Made by a program: the position numbers and the translations under genes | Notes under the pieces: model-generated | Databases searched by the model: none | What the model saw: only the letters and a program-made list of their open reading frames with translations | Told to the model about the DNA's origin: nothing | Assembly: GCA_022747635.1 (NCBI GenBank) | Contig: JAKTNV010000005.1 | Coordinates: 47,490,013 to 47,554,012 of the forward strand | Reading direction: 5' to 3' | DNA length: 64,000 bases | Source of the DNA: Hetaerina americana | Taxonomy: Eukaryota > Arthropoda > Insecta > Odonata > Calopterygidae | Shown: positions 47,201 through 60,184 of the stretch, in pieces | How positions within the stretch are numbered: the stretch's first letter is position 1 | Layout of the letters: every line of letters begins with the position of its first letter

Positions 47201-48629
47201 GATTTACATTGCCTGAATTCGATTAATATCATATTATTAAATGGAAAAACCATCCCTTTATTTGGAAATAAATACCTTCTCTCCTACCCTTTAAATAGCC
47301 CGAAGAATATTGTTAAATTTAGGTTGTCCAAATATTATTTCGATATTCTTTCGTGGATCAGGATGGAAAGGCATTGCTAACCAGATACAGCCCACGTCGT
47401 TGGCTGGGACACAATTGTTAAATCTGGAATTTTCGCTTACGCGTATAATATTCATTAGGTAGAATTTACACAACACTTTTTGCATTCTGATTGCAAATTT
47501 ATTCTGACTTAAACTATTCATTCTGAAATAAAATAAAAGGAAAACATTAAAATTGAAGAAACATTAATTAATTACCGTAATGGAAGGAATTTAAAGCTAA
47601 ACTATTCATTTTAAATAAAATAGGATATTTTTCCCCTATTTGTAACCACAACCTCCCGTTTACCACCGAAATGGCTCTAAATATCATTAATCATGAGTAG
47701 TATTTAACAACACGAAAGTGTGCTGTTCGTAATTGACTTGAAAATGTCATGTGCTAAAATTCAATAAAAATAATATGACATTAGTAGATATATTAATCTG
47801 CAGGGTATAAATAGAAGTGCCCACCGCAATATTTTACTCCTATTGGTTCCAAAAAAAATCCCGTTTTCATTTCTTGCAGTTGAATAATTATTTTACTGAT
47901 ACTTGACGCATAAAAATACTAAATTGGAATTGAAGAAAAGTCAAACAATTTAGGTTTGAAAAATGATCTAATTTAAATTCGATTTATATCAACCTTCTAG
48001 TGTTTTAAATATTGTTTCATGCAAATAGTATGCACTAATTTGATGTGCTCATTAATAAACTCGTACCATAATTTAAATACAGTACACAGATACTATAGTT
48101 ATTTATTCGATTCTCAGGTGTGAGCAATGAAAAAAATATTAAAATAACCTCATCTCAGCCTTAAAACCGCAGTAATTGGTGAACACGACTAGTGACCAAA
48201 TTGTTTCGGGTCTGAATTCAGAATGATTACTTGGGTGACCCACATCTAAGGTCCAAACGGTGAAGAATTTCTCGTCTATAGAATTTCATAATTGTGATTA
48301 AAAGAATGGTGGCACAAGGATAGTGACTAACCATCCATACTATTCGGAACATGTGAACTTCCAATCCTTATGTTATAAATAAAACCTAGTTTGGTCGATT
48401 GCTATGGATGGATATCTAATTTCCACGAGGTAGCCAATGAAGGAGAGATCGGCTTGTTACCAAAAAATCGATCAACACCAGGAGACAAACCCGCAGTTAC
48501 AGGAACCTTTCGACTGGGAATCAAGGCAACATCTAACAAATATATTTGTTTACTAATGTCTTCCCCTCTCTGGATAATCAGTATGAGATAACGACTACCT
48601 CAAGCTTGCCAGGTACTATATTCCTCAAG
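44231..48629. other. Long spacer without recognised gene
   Basis: About 4.4 kb, AT-rich. 46455-46490 contains a perfect-fit A box (TGGTCTAGAGGG, 46468-46479) in a D-arm-like context but no B box. The 171-codon plus frame at 46534-47049 overlaps a pyrimidine-rich stretch (46600-46990) and is Leu/Phe/Ser-rich without motifs. Nothing else seen. Confidence 0.45.
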
Positions 48630-49315
48630 GATACTTGAACATGTGACGTGAAAGTTAAAGTGATGTTTTATTTTGCGCTAATTAGACCTCATTCGGAATA
48701 TTCCGCAAGTATTTGGGATCCTTGGGAGAAAATTTGGCAAAGAGAATTAGATAAAGTCCAGAGAAAATCCGCCTGATTCGTGAAAAATTGTTATAATAAG
48801 AATAAAGTAGACACGTCTCTTAGGGGATTTAGACAGGGAGTCACTTGAGATACGAAGAGAACAAGCGAGATTTAGACTTTTAGAGAGGCTAAGAACAAAC
48901 GAGTGGAACAATGAAACTAAAGGAATTATTATGGTCCCACACCACTTAGCTAGATCTGACCACAAAGATAAAATAAGGGAGAGAGATTCCTGTGCGGATA
49001 TATACAAATACTCATTCTCTCCCTGAAAAATCAGGAATCATAATATCGGGAAACCGAAGTTAATTTATAAATATTAAAAAAAAATTAATTTACACGTAGG
49101 AAAAAAATTAAATATGCCAAAGATATCAGGTAAATTTGAAGGTACATGGGTATGTTAGTTGGTATTTTGTGTGTTTTCATGTGTGTGGGGTGAAAGTGTT
49201 CTTGCATGAATGTATACCTTGCTTTGTTTTTGGACTGTATAAATCTTAATTACGGGTTGTGCCCTACACGCCACACACCCTTGCGGCGACTTACGGGGTA
49301 TTAAGTAGATATAGA
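48630..49315 (+). pseudogene. CR1/Jockey-type LINE 3' end
   Basis: Seen on plus: FYFALIRPHSEYSASIWDPW (from about 48664), then RELDKVQRKSA, a stop, FVKNCYNKN (48750-48800), and after frameshifts SLEIRREQARFRLLERL and DKIRERDS (48840-48990). These match the conserved tail after the RT domain of CR1-type LINEs. The 3' end at 49261-49310 has the CGCCACACACCCTTGCGGCG motif shared, in complement, with 15540-15575, so both belong to one family. The RT proper is absent: strongly 5'-truncated. Confidence 0.82.
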
Positions 49316-51979
49316 AACAATAGTATATTTCCTACTTTCTCACCCTTTCGTTGCTATTCGACCCCTGGTGCATATTTTTTCATAATCTTAAGCAATCAAT
49401 ATTTAATAAAACGAAGATCTAAATATTAATATTACATTTCTAATTTTATGTTGAATTAAGCTAACTAAAGCTGAGTTGATCCGCATTTGGTACACACAGC
49501 CAGGAATTGAATACTAACTGAAAAGATGACTTATCTTCAGATTTATTGACTATGATTATCTGGCATTTAAGCTGGGCCATTGCCAAAATTGATTGTCTAT
49601 CCGAGAGTTAATTTTCAGAAGCTCTCCTGGCTACTATGCTATATTTTTTTGTTACCAGGGTTCACGGTTACCAATTAATTAAGCATTAATTTTATATTAT
49701 TGATCATATACTAAGCATTAATTTTCAATTGGTAATAAAACATTTTCACACGCTTTCGTAACGTGTTCATTAAATATTTAATTTAATTAAGTATGATCAA
49801 TTTAAAAAAATACATATTGCCTCGAAATAAGGATTGAATGTCACAGTCATTTCTTGTGATAAATTAAAGCAATTATGCAATTCTTTATTTTCTCGCTCGT
49901 ATTGTTTTACCATCTCTTTTACATGAAGATTTTGAAGATGTTCTCGTGACAGGAAAGTCAACCCGAGAACTTTATTGAAGGCGATTATATGTCGGCTTTT
50001 GTGCTCCCCTCCTTTGCTCATTTATTTTCACCTAGAATTCTCCTCATCCCGACGCCTACGGTCTCGTGTGAACGAAAAGGAGAAGGCTGAGAGCGGGTTG
50101 TACTTTAGTTCCCTCGAAATTCGAGCGGGCTCCCGGTTTTTTGTTTGCACGGAGGAAGGCACAAACTCATTTTCGATGCCAATTAAAAGTTTTGTTGCCA
50201 CTGTACGTAAATAAGGATGGATTTGAACCTTTATTATGTTAGTGTCACCTGAAAATAGTTTTTCTGTAGGAGTTGAAACTCAGTGGTATAATACTCTTTA
50301 ATTTCAGCGTTTCTTAAGTTTCTTTGTACTTGTTAGATTTGGAGTAGCAATTAAGTCACAGACAGAAATAAATGTATGTTTCCAATGAGAATTGGTCGGT
50401 TAATTTTTATAGTAGGCGCTGAAGTTTGGATCAATTTGCATGACAGTTTAGGTTTCTTTTTTGTGATACTTGATTTGAAGTCATTCCCTATATCGATGGC
50501 TTCGGTTAAATTTGTTGGCACTTCTTAAATCCTGCATTTACCTTTGATGGAAAAGTTTTTATGATTTTCTCCATAAAAAAGTTTAACAATTATGTCAGAA
50601 TCGAATAAAAATAAGTTATACGTTAGCCGCTGCGTAGCCTTAAGTTTGACTACATTTAGTAATAAAGTATCTTATTAAAAAACACATTAATGATGAAAAG
50701 CTGAAATAATACATGTCAAACGTCAATCTTACACTATAAAATTGTATTAACTCATTTTAATGAGACTTGGGGGGAACGCACAGGACAGATGATTTTTGCA
50801 TTATATCTATTGATTTGTTTTCAGCTATTGAGATAAATGAAATCCGTAATCTCTCAATCTTTATCAAAAGCAATAAAAGTACAGAGATATATCAGAGACC
50901 AATCATTAATATTTCTTGTATCATTAAAAATATATTTACAGTCATTCGGATGCCATTATTATCATATTTAACAATTTATGTAATTAGTGTTTACAAGTTT
51001 TTTTCAAAGCAATAATTAGTTTAGTAAATGTCAACCTCGAAAAGAGTATCCCAATACGCGTCATTTACTATAACTGTTGGTATAAAAATGCATAATTCTC
51101 CTTTCCACGATAAGTATTTCCTTTTTTTTACTTTTTATGAAAATCTCGCGAGGTGAGGCGGAGTTATATGTATAGACATGATTGAGAAAAATCCCCGTCT
51201 TGAAGTAATACCGAACAGGATTAATTTATTTTTAATTTTACTAATTCTAGCGTACATATTTGGATAAAAAATGGCACGGCTTATGAAAATTGAATGCCAA
51301 TATATTTCAATTTTTCTCATTATAAGTTTTTATCATTCACAGAAACATTCAAATATTATTTAAATTCATTTTATTTCAATTATCCTCACTTACGACTCCA
51401 TTAACATTTGAAATAGATTTTTGCACAGAATATAACAGTCTGATTACGCTTTTAAAGGTTTTCTCTATACAAAGTAGTTAACAAGGGAGAAATGGATATT
51501 TAATGAGCAGAAGTGTATTCTCGGACTAACAATAGGAGTAATGATGATGCCAAAAATCCAAGAAAAGTTTATACGTTGAACACCAAGATAGGGTAAACGC
51601 ATAGAATCACTGTTTTACTCCACCATTTGGTCATTTTTTCTGTCCTTTGAGAACTATTAACGACCTTGCGCATTTTAAGCCAAAGCAATTTTTTCCTCGG
51701 TTAACAAAACCTGAACCGAATTCGGATTTTCCACACACACACACACCCACCGCATTTGGCGTCCTGCTTCTCCATTCCACACACCCTCGGCTGGTTCCAT
51801 GTCAATTCGTCCTCAAGGGTGCTCGGCAGGCGCAATGGCAAAAAAAACCTTAGAAGGCTAAACGGCCGTAATTCAATCAAAGTAAGTGCGTCGGTTAACC
51901 ATTGCGGGCTCTTGCCATTGCTGAGGCGATCCGAATTTTGCTCCGACGTCCGCATCGCCTCTCTTGGATGGACTCTAGT
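49316..51979. other. Spacer without recognised gene
   Basis: AT-rich, short frames only, no motif. Possible interspersed repeats could not be tested without a library. Confidence 0.45.
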
Positions 51980-52310
51980 GCAAGTTGAGAGAGAGATAGA
52001 GAGAGGGGGGCAGGGGGCGGTAGAATACACCCCATGCCTCGAGGGGCTGGAAAGCTGGTGGGAAGAGGGCGGCGTCGAGGTTGGGGAAGGAGGATGGGAG
52101 GGTGGGGGAACCGAGTGTATGTGTGTTGTTAGGTTGTCAGGGAAAAGGAGCGGGGTGGGAAGATAGGGGTACAGAGAAGGAAGGAAGGAAGGGGGATCCT
52201 AACACGCCTCTCCACCCCTTCCCCCAGAGGGGTCTTGGAGTGGTCGGGGGAGGGAGGGGACAGAGGAGGTCTTGGTGGATGGGTCTGTTGGCTGGGAGAT
52301 GGGTGAATGG
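51980..52310 (+). other. Purine-rich island
   Basis: GAGAGAGAT then GGGGG/GGAAGGAAGG runs on plus. Overlapping frames of up to 136 codons are low-complexity. Confidence 0.65.
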
Positions 52311-52904
52311 AGCGTTTTCCGGGCGCGCGATGTCCACTTGGATCGCGTGCAGCATCACCCGCGTACTCCAAGCACTCGAGGGAGAGGTTGGAGTGCGTCA
52401 ACCTTGTTGAGTCCGCGATGTGGCGAAGTGCTTTTGCAAGTGATAATGTGCTCTACACGAACTACAAATGGCAGTTCACCGACTGCTATCGATGGAATAT
52501 CATTCTCTCGTATATCAGCCTCCCCATACTCACCCCTCATTAGCTCTCTCGCTCGTCCTGAGGGTGTTTTAATCATACGGCAATGAATTCAACTCCTATT
52601 GATTTGATTGCCCATTCCGCGACAACGTACATTAATAAAATTTTAATGCAAATGATTGACTTTCTTTCATATGGGTAGCTTGAACAGAATAGCCTATAAA
52701 TTATTCTTTTATTATTTATCGTAGAAAGTGTTCTATTGTAAATTTAATTGTCCTATTACATTGATGCCGTATCACTTAGTGGACTTCTAAAAAAACAAGA
52801 GTCAAGCATTATATCTTGCACCATCTATTGTTCATTTAAGCATTTAATTTCATTGTATATTGTTAGACTAACGGTACTTTATACTTGGTTGAGATTTCAT
52901 TAGT

Positions 52905-53510
52905 TTGACATCCCAATTCCGTCTAAAAACTTCGTTGAGTTTGAAGCATGTTTGGTTTCCTGCAGCAATGATAGAGGTTACAAGCGACTTTGCATTGAAG
53001 TTTTGCTTTCGCCTGAGTAAATCAGGAAAAGTCAAGGCCTTTTTAATGCTACAGGATGCATGTGGAGAGTCTTTTCTACAATATACCCAGCAGAGCTTGA
53101 ATATATTTTGACAGATTAAGAATATCATTTTCAAAGAATGATGGACGATTAGCTTAGGACACTGGTATTACGAAAATTAACATTAAATTTAGGAGGACTA
53201 TAGGAAAGTTTGAAAATTTCTCTAAGTATCCACACATCGTTTGCAGAAACATTGCACATGTGATGTATTGGCGTGAAATGGGTTTTCCGAAACCCATGCG
53301 AAATTGAAATTGCCTCGCGAACAGCAATCTGGAGTGTCTTCCTCATCCTCCCAGATCTAGTACCATATCGCTTTTTCCTGTTGCCTAGTGTAAAGAAACG
53401 CCTTCATGGAATTCGTTTATCATCATCAGAAGTGAGTGTAAGGGAATGCTTACGCTTTATCTTGCAACGGGTGTCACCGCTGACGCAACGCTCAAGTTAG
53501 ATCAATGAAC
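52905..53510 (+). pseudogene. Mariner transposase remnant, internally deleted
   Basis: Seen: 52980-53090 encodes FALKFCFRLSKSGKVKAFLM and LQDACGES, like the mariner N-terminal IKFC...LGK...EMLxxAYGE helix-turn-helix. 53345-53450 encodes PDLVPYRFFLLPSVKKRLHG and IRLSSSEV, like SPDLAPCDFFLFPKLKKxLxG, with the third catalytic Asp replaced by Arg. The distance between the two parts is about 250 bases where ~650 are expected, so the middle is gone. No TIR recognised. Non-functional. Confidence 0.7.
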
Positions 53511-56500
53511 TTTGTACCAATAAAAATTGTTTATCAAGCTAAAATAAAATCATGAAATAAAACTTTGCACGTTAAATTTTACAAATAAAAGTTTATGATC
53601 GCTCTTTATTGAACACATCTCATAGTATTTACTTGATAATTTGCGGCCAGAGGCGATATAATCAGTGAATAATTCAGTAAATTAGTTAAAAGGCTCATCA
53701 TTAAATTAATACAAATACAAATCTACATTACATTTCATAAGTTACAGGCACTATGAATGGTCATGCTTGTTACTTCTAATGAAGTCAATTCTCTGGAATT
53801 ATGTAAACAAATATCATAAATGGAAGAGTATAAGCGTGCTTTTTGGTTTATTTCTCTGGTATTTGCATTTTTGATCTCATTAAGAGAATTATTAATTCAA
53901 TAGGCTTTTATTTTAATGTGAAGTTCGCTGTTGTTTTTCACGAATCCAATAACATTGGAAAATGTAAAAAAACATTGCAGATTATTTCAATTCTTCCCTA
54001 AACATTTCCCTCAAAAATCTTCGGTTGTTGAAACCAATTGTTAAATAATTTTTAATTGATCTTTACATAGTTGATATATAAGATGCAATTGCTAAGTTTA
54101 TTCTTTATTTTTAATAATTCTCAATTTTAAATTCCAAATGTCTATTTTTGTGGCACAAAAGTATTTTTTTTCACAGGGAATTGCACTGTTTGAACGTTAT
54201 TTGTATGCACATGTGATGAATAAAAGAATTATTCTAGATTTTTCAACTAATTTGGAACAAACCAAAAGAAATGTATCAGAGACGATATTCGAGTAGATGC
54301 GCAAGAAAGCGTTTAAAGGAGAAAAATATCAAAAAAATATGTTTAAAAAATACCCCGAGAAATATGGTAAGGGGGAGAGTTATGAGGGAATTATGCAGGT
54401 GAAGAGTAAATAGAGAAGAGAGGAATATGAATGAAGAGGTAAGAGATGGAGGTGGGTGGAAGGGGATGGGGAGGAACCTTGGTGAATGATTTATAGATGA
54501 GAGAGTGAAAGAGGGAGATAGTGTGTGTTTTCAAGAGATCGATACGAAGGGAGGGTCGAGGGAAACGAAGACGTAGAGGAAGAACGGAAGAAAGGACTTG
54601 ACGAAGGATGGGTGCTGAGAGATTCTCAGTGATACGTGGCTCGTCAATAAAAATATCTATAAAATATTTATCAGTTTGGTATATTTTGAGTCTTTAAAAC
54701 ATTTCAATTGGTAACTGAAGGGGAGGCAATTGAAAATTACGGAGATTTGCTCATGAAGACAAATAGTTATTGAAAAACGATCGTAGATTATAATCACTGA
54801 GAAAAATAAAGGAAAAATTTTCCTTGGATAGTGTTCCCAAGCCGATCAGATGTTGATGTATCTTAAATTAATAAAATTTGTTCATTTTTCTTAGTCTAAA
54901 ATGTGCAGAGAACGTCCTTTTACGAAAAACTGTCATTAATTTTTCACAAACTTTCTAAGAAATTATTCATGTCATAAATATTGGAACCTTTACAATTTCT
55001 GTATCATCTCATTATATTTTCCACCCCACACATGTCGTCCATAGCAACGAATTTTTCCTCCCCTTTCCCCGCTCACCTAAGGGTCTACCTTCTATTTCCA
55101 TTTTAAGAATTTCTCATTATATTTCACATCCACTTTTTCCTTGATTTCTAATTTAACCCGACTATTTCCTCTCTTCCTCAACTACCACATATTCCCTTTC
55201 TTCTGAATAGTAAAACACGAAAGAAATCTAATATGTAATTCAGAGTTCCTGGAAAGGAACATGAAGGAAGAACTAGGAGAAAACGAGCTAAAAATTTATG
55301 GGGTAAAAAATTCTTGGGATTTGTGACGCAGAACAATATGCAGAGGAATCCAATGGGTCAGAGTGGTAAGCGGGATTGGAATTTACGGGATTATAGCAAC
55401 CGTTGCCTGGAGCACCTAGGCAGCTGAGAGCACTTAGAGATAGGAAGTTAATTAGAGAGAAGTAGGATGGAAGGGAGGCAGTGAGAAACCTGGTGCTGGC
55501 GTTGGTGTACCGCAAACTTGGAGTGTCTCAAGTGGACTTTGTTTTGAGACCTCTGGCGTATCGTTCACCGAAATATTTGAAACGATTTTCTCGGAATACC
55601 CTAAATGAGAACGTGGTGCTCAAAAATCTTACACTATACCGTATTGAGCCCAAGAGTTGATCGTCATGGAAAACGGCTTGTTAATGCGTTCCTTAGATAT
55701 ACCACTCAGCTGGAAACGGTAAATCATGAATAAATAATTTTAGTGGAGACGATTTCCTGAGCTTACATTAAATATTTATCCTGCTTATTCTTAGACCATC
55801 TTCCGTAGATGGCATGGTTATTAATTTTTAGGGATTTTCTAAATGTGGATTCTCTGATAGGATATCGGAAAGAATGGGACACTCCAATTAAGAATCGACC
55901 ATCTAGACGCTATAATGAATGTTTGCCTCGGTTAGTGACAGTGATTAAAACCCATTTCAAAAAAAAGGTTCGTATAAATGCATATGTACGGGGACCAACT
56001 TCTTTGCTAATACTCATCAATTATTATTGAAATATTTTTATCCAGACAATATTCGATTCCTATTTGAACAGAGAAAACTTAGCTTACTTATAAAGAGGGA
56101 AATTACACTTCTTCTTACAAACTATTTACTCATTCTTACGTATTAGTTTGAATCCAACGATGCCAATATTTAGACAAAAAGTAATTATGCTGAAAGATGA
56201 CGTATTTCTGCTTAACCTCAATCCCTTGCTACGGTGCTGCCATTCGTAATTGCTCATCGATGATGTACGGTGAAAATCGCATCAGTGCACATACTGCATT
56301 ACCGCTAGTCCATTAATGCCATTATTGCGGCCGAATTGCAATGCAGTGATTAGTTTATTACAAAAGGGCTTAGTTAGCGATTATATTAATTCTCGAATAT
56401 CCTATTCTAACTCTGGAAATCCATGCGCATCATTCCCGAGTAGATCATTCATTCATTTCACATTCACTTTTACGCTCATCTTATTTCTGTAACTTTCCAA

Positions 56501-56739
56501 CATTTCTTTCTTGATATTTATCTTTTATTCTTATCTTTCTCTTTCCTTTACACTTCGCAAATTATCGTACATTTTAGTTATCACATGTTAATGACGTTAC
56601 AAGACATTATTAAAGATGTTTCTCGTTCCTCTGTTCCCACTCAATTTCTTTGCTGAACCTCATCTTTAGCCACTCTATTCCTTGGTCTACGCATTTCTCT
56701 ACTACCGAGCATTCGTGCTGGTGAAAAATAACTTCTGCG
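53511..56739. other. Spacer with a purine-rich patch
   Basis: AT-rich with a purine-rich stretch at 54360-54620. Small frames such as 55288-55515 (-) and 55809-56030 (+) show no motif. Confidence 0.45.
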
Positions 56740-57175
56740 GCAAAATGTGAGCGGGAACCTTGGAAGATGGAAGAAGATACATAGCGTCGGGTGGAGAAGG
56801 AATTATGGGTAGGGAAACAGAGAAAACGGTACCGAACACGAGGGGGAGGTTGGGAGATTACAGATGAGGTGAATAGAAGGTTCAGATAGGGATCGGGAGG
56901 GTTTCTGATGGGGAGGAGGGTTAATGTTATCGTGAGAGGGGAGGGACGGCGGAAGAAGAAGGGCTAAAGGCGGTAGGGGATCGAATGGGAGATGAAAAGC
57001 CTGAAGAGCGACTGCTTAGAAGGTAGGAAGGGAGGTTTCGGTTTTGCTAAGGGAGGCGGAAGGTTCGCTGGGCTGGGGCTGAAAGAAATAGAGGTATGGG
57101 AGGCATGCAAAATAGGTCCGCAGTGCTAGGAAGGCGGACAGCGGTCCGTGGGGCACAGTAGATTGGGGAGACTGA
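56740..57175 (+). other. Purine-rich island
   Basis: GGAGAAGG/GGGGAGG sequence on plus; no gene. Confidence 0.65.
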
Positions 57176-58604
57176 GAAGTTACACGCCCTGATACACTCT
57201 TCTTCCATTTTTTTCACTCATTTTCTCCCTGTTTTTAGCGTGATTCCTCCAACCGGTTTCCGCACACCTACGAAAAGGAAGGAAAGAAAATGGCATAAAT
57301 GACTCATTTCACGATAAATTTGTATCATAGTTTTGAGATTTCTCCGGTTGTAGTGCATGTATCGTATTTTGACAAGACGACAAGAAAATAAGCTGCGTTC
57401 TACAATTTGTCACAGCTACATTGCTACAAATGTCTTAGCAAATGGCTACAATATGTCTTAGCTACATGGATCCCCCGTATAAAGCTACAATTTAACATTT
57501 TTATGCGCTGAAAAGTTGCTTAGCAAGGAAAGTGGAACGTTAAAATATCTCTATCATTAAAACTGGATTTAGGAGTCTGGGGAGATTAAATGCTCAAAAT
57601 ATGCATGACAAGACCGAGAGGAATAAACCACGAAAATTTAGAACCAAGGATAAGAGAGAGAGAGAATGGCAAAGCCCTCTTCCTGAGTGGGGTTTGAGAA
57701 ATAAAAAAAACTCATAAAAGAGAGAAACGTATGTTAACACGGAGCGCCATACTACTCTAGTGTGCACTATTGGGTATTACCCAGCTCACAGGACGGAATG
57801 AAGACATAAAAAAGTTTATGTGAGTTGAAGAGTAACTATGAATTTAAGTGAAAATGAAAGTATGGAGTTTCAAACCGCTAGAAACACTCGCGCATCTCCA
57901 TGAGAACACAGCACAAAAAAGTGAAATATATAAAATGTTGGAAATCGTAAATATATCCTGTTATGATAACATATGATTGATAATCTTAGCTTATGTTGTC
58001 TAATCAGAAAAAAATCTTCAATTGGCCTTTGAAATCAATCTGCTGAGCAAAGAAAGTTATCAAAATTTCGATTCAAAACTCAAAAGGTATCTCTATGCAA
58101 AGCCGAAGTTACGATATCTATTGTCCCCTCAAGTGCAATTATAATAAGATGATAGCCTCGTCAAATGGAAAGAAATAAACGAGTGAGAGAGGTGTAATAA
58201 ATGAGAGTACCAGAAGTAGTTCAGTTTTAATTTTTCCTCGTTATTTGCCTCCTAAATAGAGAAGGAAAAAAATATCAATAAAAATAGCGTAAATTGTACG
58301 TCAGAGACAATAGTTATATTATGTATTGGACGCCTGATATTCTAATATTTATCTACATTACAGTCGAATACAGCTCCACTCGACATCTTAAAACCTTACG
58401 AATTCAGCCGGGGCAAAAATGGTTTTAGGTGAAGTAATTGACAAAATTTAAAAGATATAATATTGTTACTATAATATCACATTATTATATTTGATGAATG
58501 CTCTAATGAATACTCGTGTGGGCCCAATTCCAAAAGATTTCCTTCCATCGACCACCGTTACGGCTAATATTAACTACGATATGAATCGAACTCTTGTACA
58601 AGAG
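57176..58604. other. Spacer without recognised gene
   Basis: AT-rich. An imperfect two-copy repeat of GCTACAAATGTCTTAGC type lies at 57420-57465. No gene seen. Confidence 0.45.
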
Positions 58605-58780
58605 CTGTCAAGAAGTAACTTTCGGCGTAGCGTGTCGATGGACAGAGGTAGAGCCCCCATCTTGGTGTCGAAATGCCCCTACACTTAGTGCATATCCTGC
58701 AGTAGTAGTGTTCAGGCTGTGGTCCTTCTATGTTTCTCACTGCGAACTATTAAAATGTTGGCTACAAATGAAAATCCCGC
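58605..58780 (+). mobile_element. 5' end of a mariner copy, inverted relative to the next one
   Basis: Reading right from 58605 (TCAAGAAGTAACTTTC, TIR-like), this stretch is similar over ~170 bases to the minus-strand reading of 59718-59555, including CCCCTACACTTAGTGC versus CCCTACACTTGGTACG and CTCACTGCGA in both. It is therefore the 5' terminus of the same mariner family in the opposite orientation, cut off before any coding part. Confidence 0.7.
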
Positions 58781-58796
58781 GATTTGTCAGCAAAAT

Positions 58797-59718
58797 CTGT
58801 CCAGAAAGTAACTTTCGTTTTGAAATGAAATATAAAATTAGTGATAGGGCAGGATTTTATTATATCTATTTAAAAAACGCATTCTCACACTATTTTCTAC
58901 GCAGTTTCTATTCAAATTAAGGCATTTATCATAGCGATACATAAGCTTTTCAATTCCGTCACTTAATAAATCTGCCCTCTTTCATTTTAATCACTTGAAA
59001 CGAGCTGTACGTGAATAAAGGACAGTGGAAAGATACATTGTACACTTCGAATAACTGATTGAAGCACTTTTCCACTTGATAAAATTTTTATTTTACGACC
59101 GGGTTTCGGTGTATTACATCATCATCAGGTCACCTGATGATGATGTAATACATAAATAAAGAAAATTTATCAAGTGGAAAAGTGCTTCAATCAGTTATTC
59201 ATTATGTTCGACTTCCACCACATCACGCCTGAAGCTACTCAATTTGATTGTATTCTTCATTTAATATTCTAACCACTTGTTTGCACCAGTATGCAATTCT
59301 GTCTGCATCACTGTCAAATTGCTATTTTGCAAGCCACATCTAGCGCGAGATCCGTAATTGTAAAATGGCGATTCTCAAGAATTATTTCGTTGAAGCCACC
59401 GTCAGTTCATCTGTAACAAGGCTATGCCGACCACTTCGGTCTTGGTCGTGAACATTGCTTCGACCATTTTAAATCTACGTAAATGTGCCACTGCCTCACT
59501 CCGCCTTCACTCATTATTCCGTATCGCAGCACTTAACAAAGTACACTGCACATTTTAACAGGTCGCAGTGAGCAAAGTAGGAGAACTACTGTCTGCACAC
59601 TACCACAGTAGAATTCGTACCAAGTGTAGGGACGTTTAGATAACAAGATGGTGATTCAAGCCTTACCTACCACCATGCTAGGTCGAAACGTAAGTTACTT
59701 TCTGGTCGGCCCTCGTAT
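58797..59718 (-). pseudogene. Internally deleted mariner, interrupted by a PLE-type palindrome
   Basis: Seen on minus: TIR-like end GGGCCGACCAGAAAGTAACT (59716-59697) and the matching end GTCCAGAAAGTAACTTTCG at 58799-58817. Transposase linker NVHDQDRSGRHSLVTDEL lies at about 59455-59400, ENRHFTITDLALDVAC at about 59375-59325, and C-terminus SDGIEKLMYRYDKCLNLN at about 58967-58914. The catalytic core is absent and frameshifts are present. A 150-base palindrome (59049-59200) sits between the N- and C-terminal pieces, so part of the loss may stem from that insertion. Different family from the mariner at 2075; linker and C-terminus resemble the element at 37518. Confidence 0.8.
59049..59200. repeat. 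PLE-type palindrome with hammerhead-like motif
   Basis: Seen: outer arms 59049-59085 and 59164-59200 are inverted copies (TGATTGAAGCACTTTTCCAC); inner arms 59111-59130 and 59132-59151 are a perfect 20-bp palindrome around one base. On minus the left half reads CTGATGA (59122-59128), GAAA (59104-59107) and GGTC (59097-59100), the CTGATGA...GAAACCCGGTCGT layout of PLE hammerheads. The right half keeps CTGATGA but not the rest. No clear target duplication. Confidence 0.77.
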
Positions 59719-60184
59719 TTTTTTTCATACTCAATTCATCATATTATTAGAGTGCGTAGCTTTAATGAACTAAAGCATATTGTTTATGCATTTAAAAGAA
59801 ATATATGGAGAAACCTTTGTAGTCGAATTGCGAAAGTAAGATAGAAATTCTTTGGAAGATATGCTAAAAAGGACCAAAAGAGGACAAGAAAGAAGGGAGA
59901 AGGCAAAAAAGAAATATTTTCAATGCAAAACTGAGCTTATTCCTGAAAACTGACTTCACACACTTGGCAGATGAAAAGCAATGTTCATTCTCGAAGTTGA
60001 ATAAGACAATCGCGAAGGATTATTTTTTTAAAGATTGAAGTCCCTCTCCGGGAAATGTATGAATTATTTTCGCCGACAGATTATACACAATATTATTAAT
60101 CCATAAAATCCTCTAATAGTTTACTCGAGGATACGATAACGGATGAAAATAAGAGAAACGTGAATGCTATCAAAATCACTCTTA
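59719..60184. other. Spacer without recognised gene
   Basis: AT-rich; nothing recognised. Confidence 0.4.
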
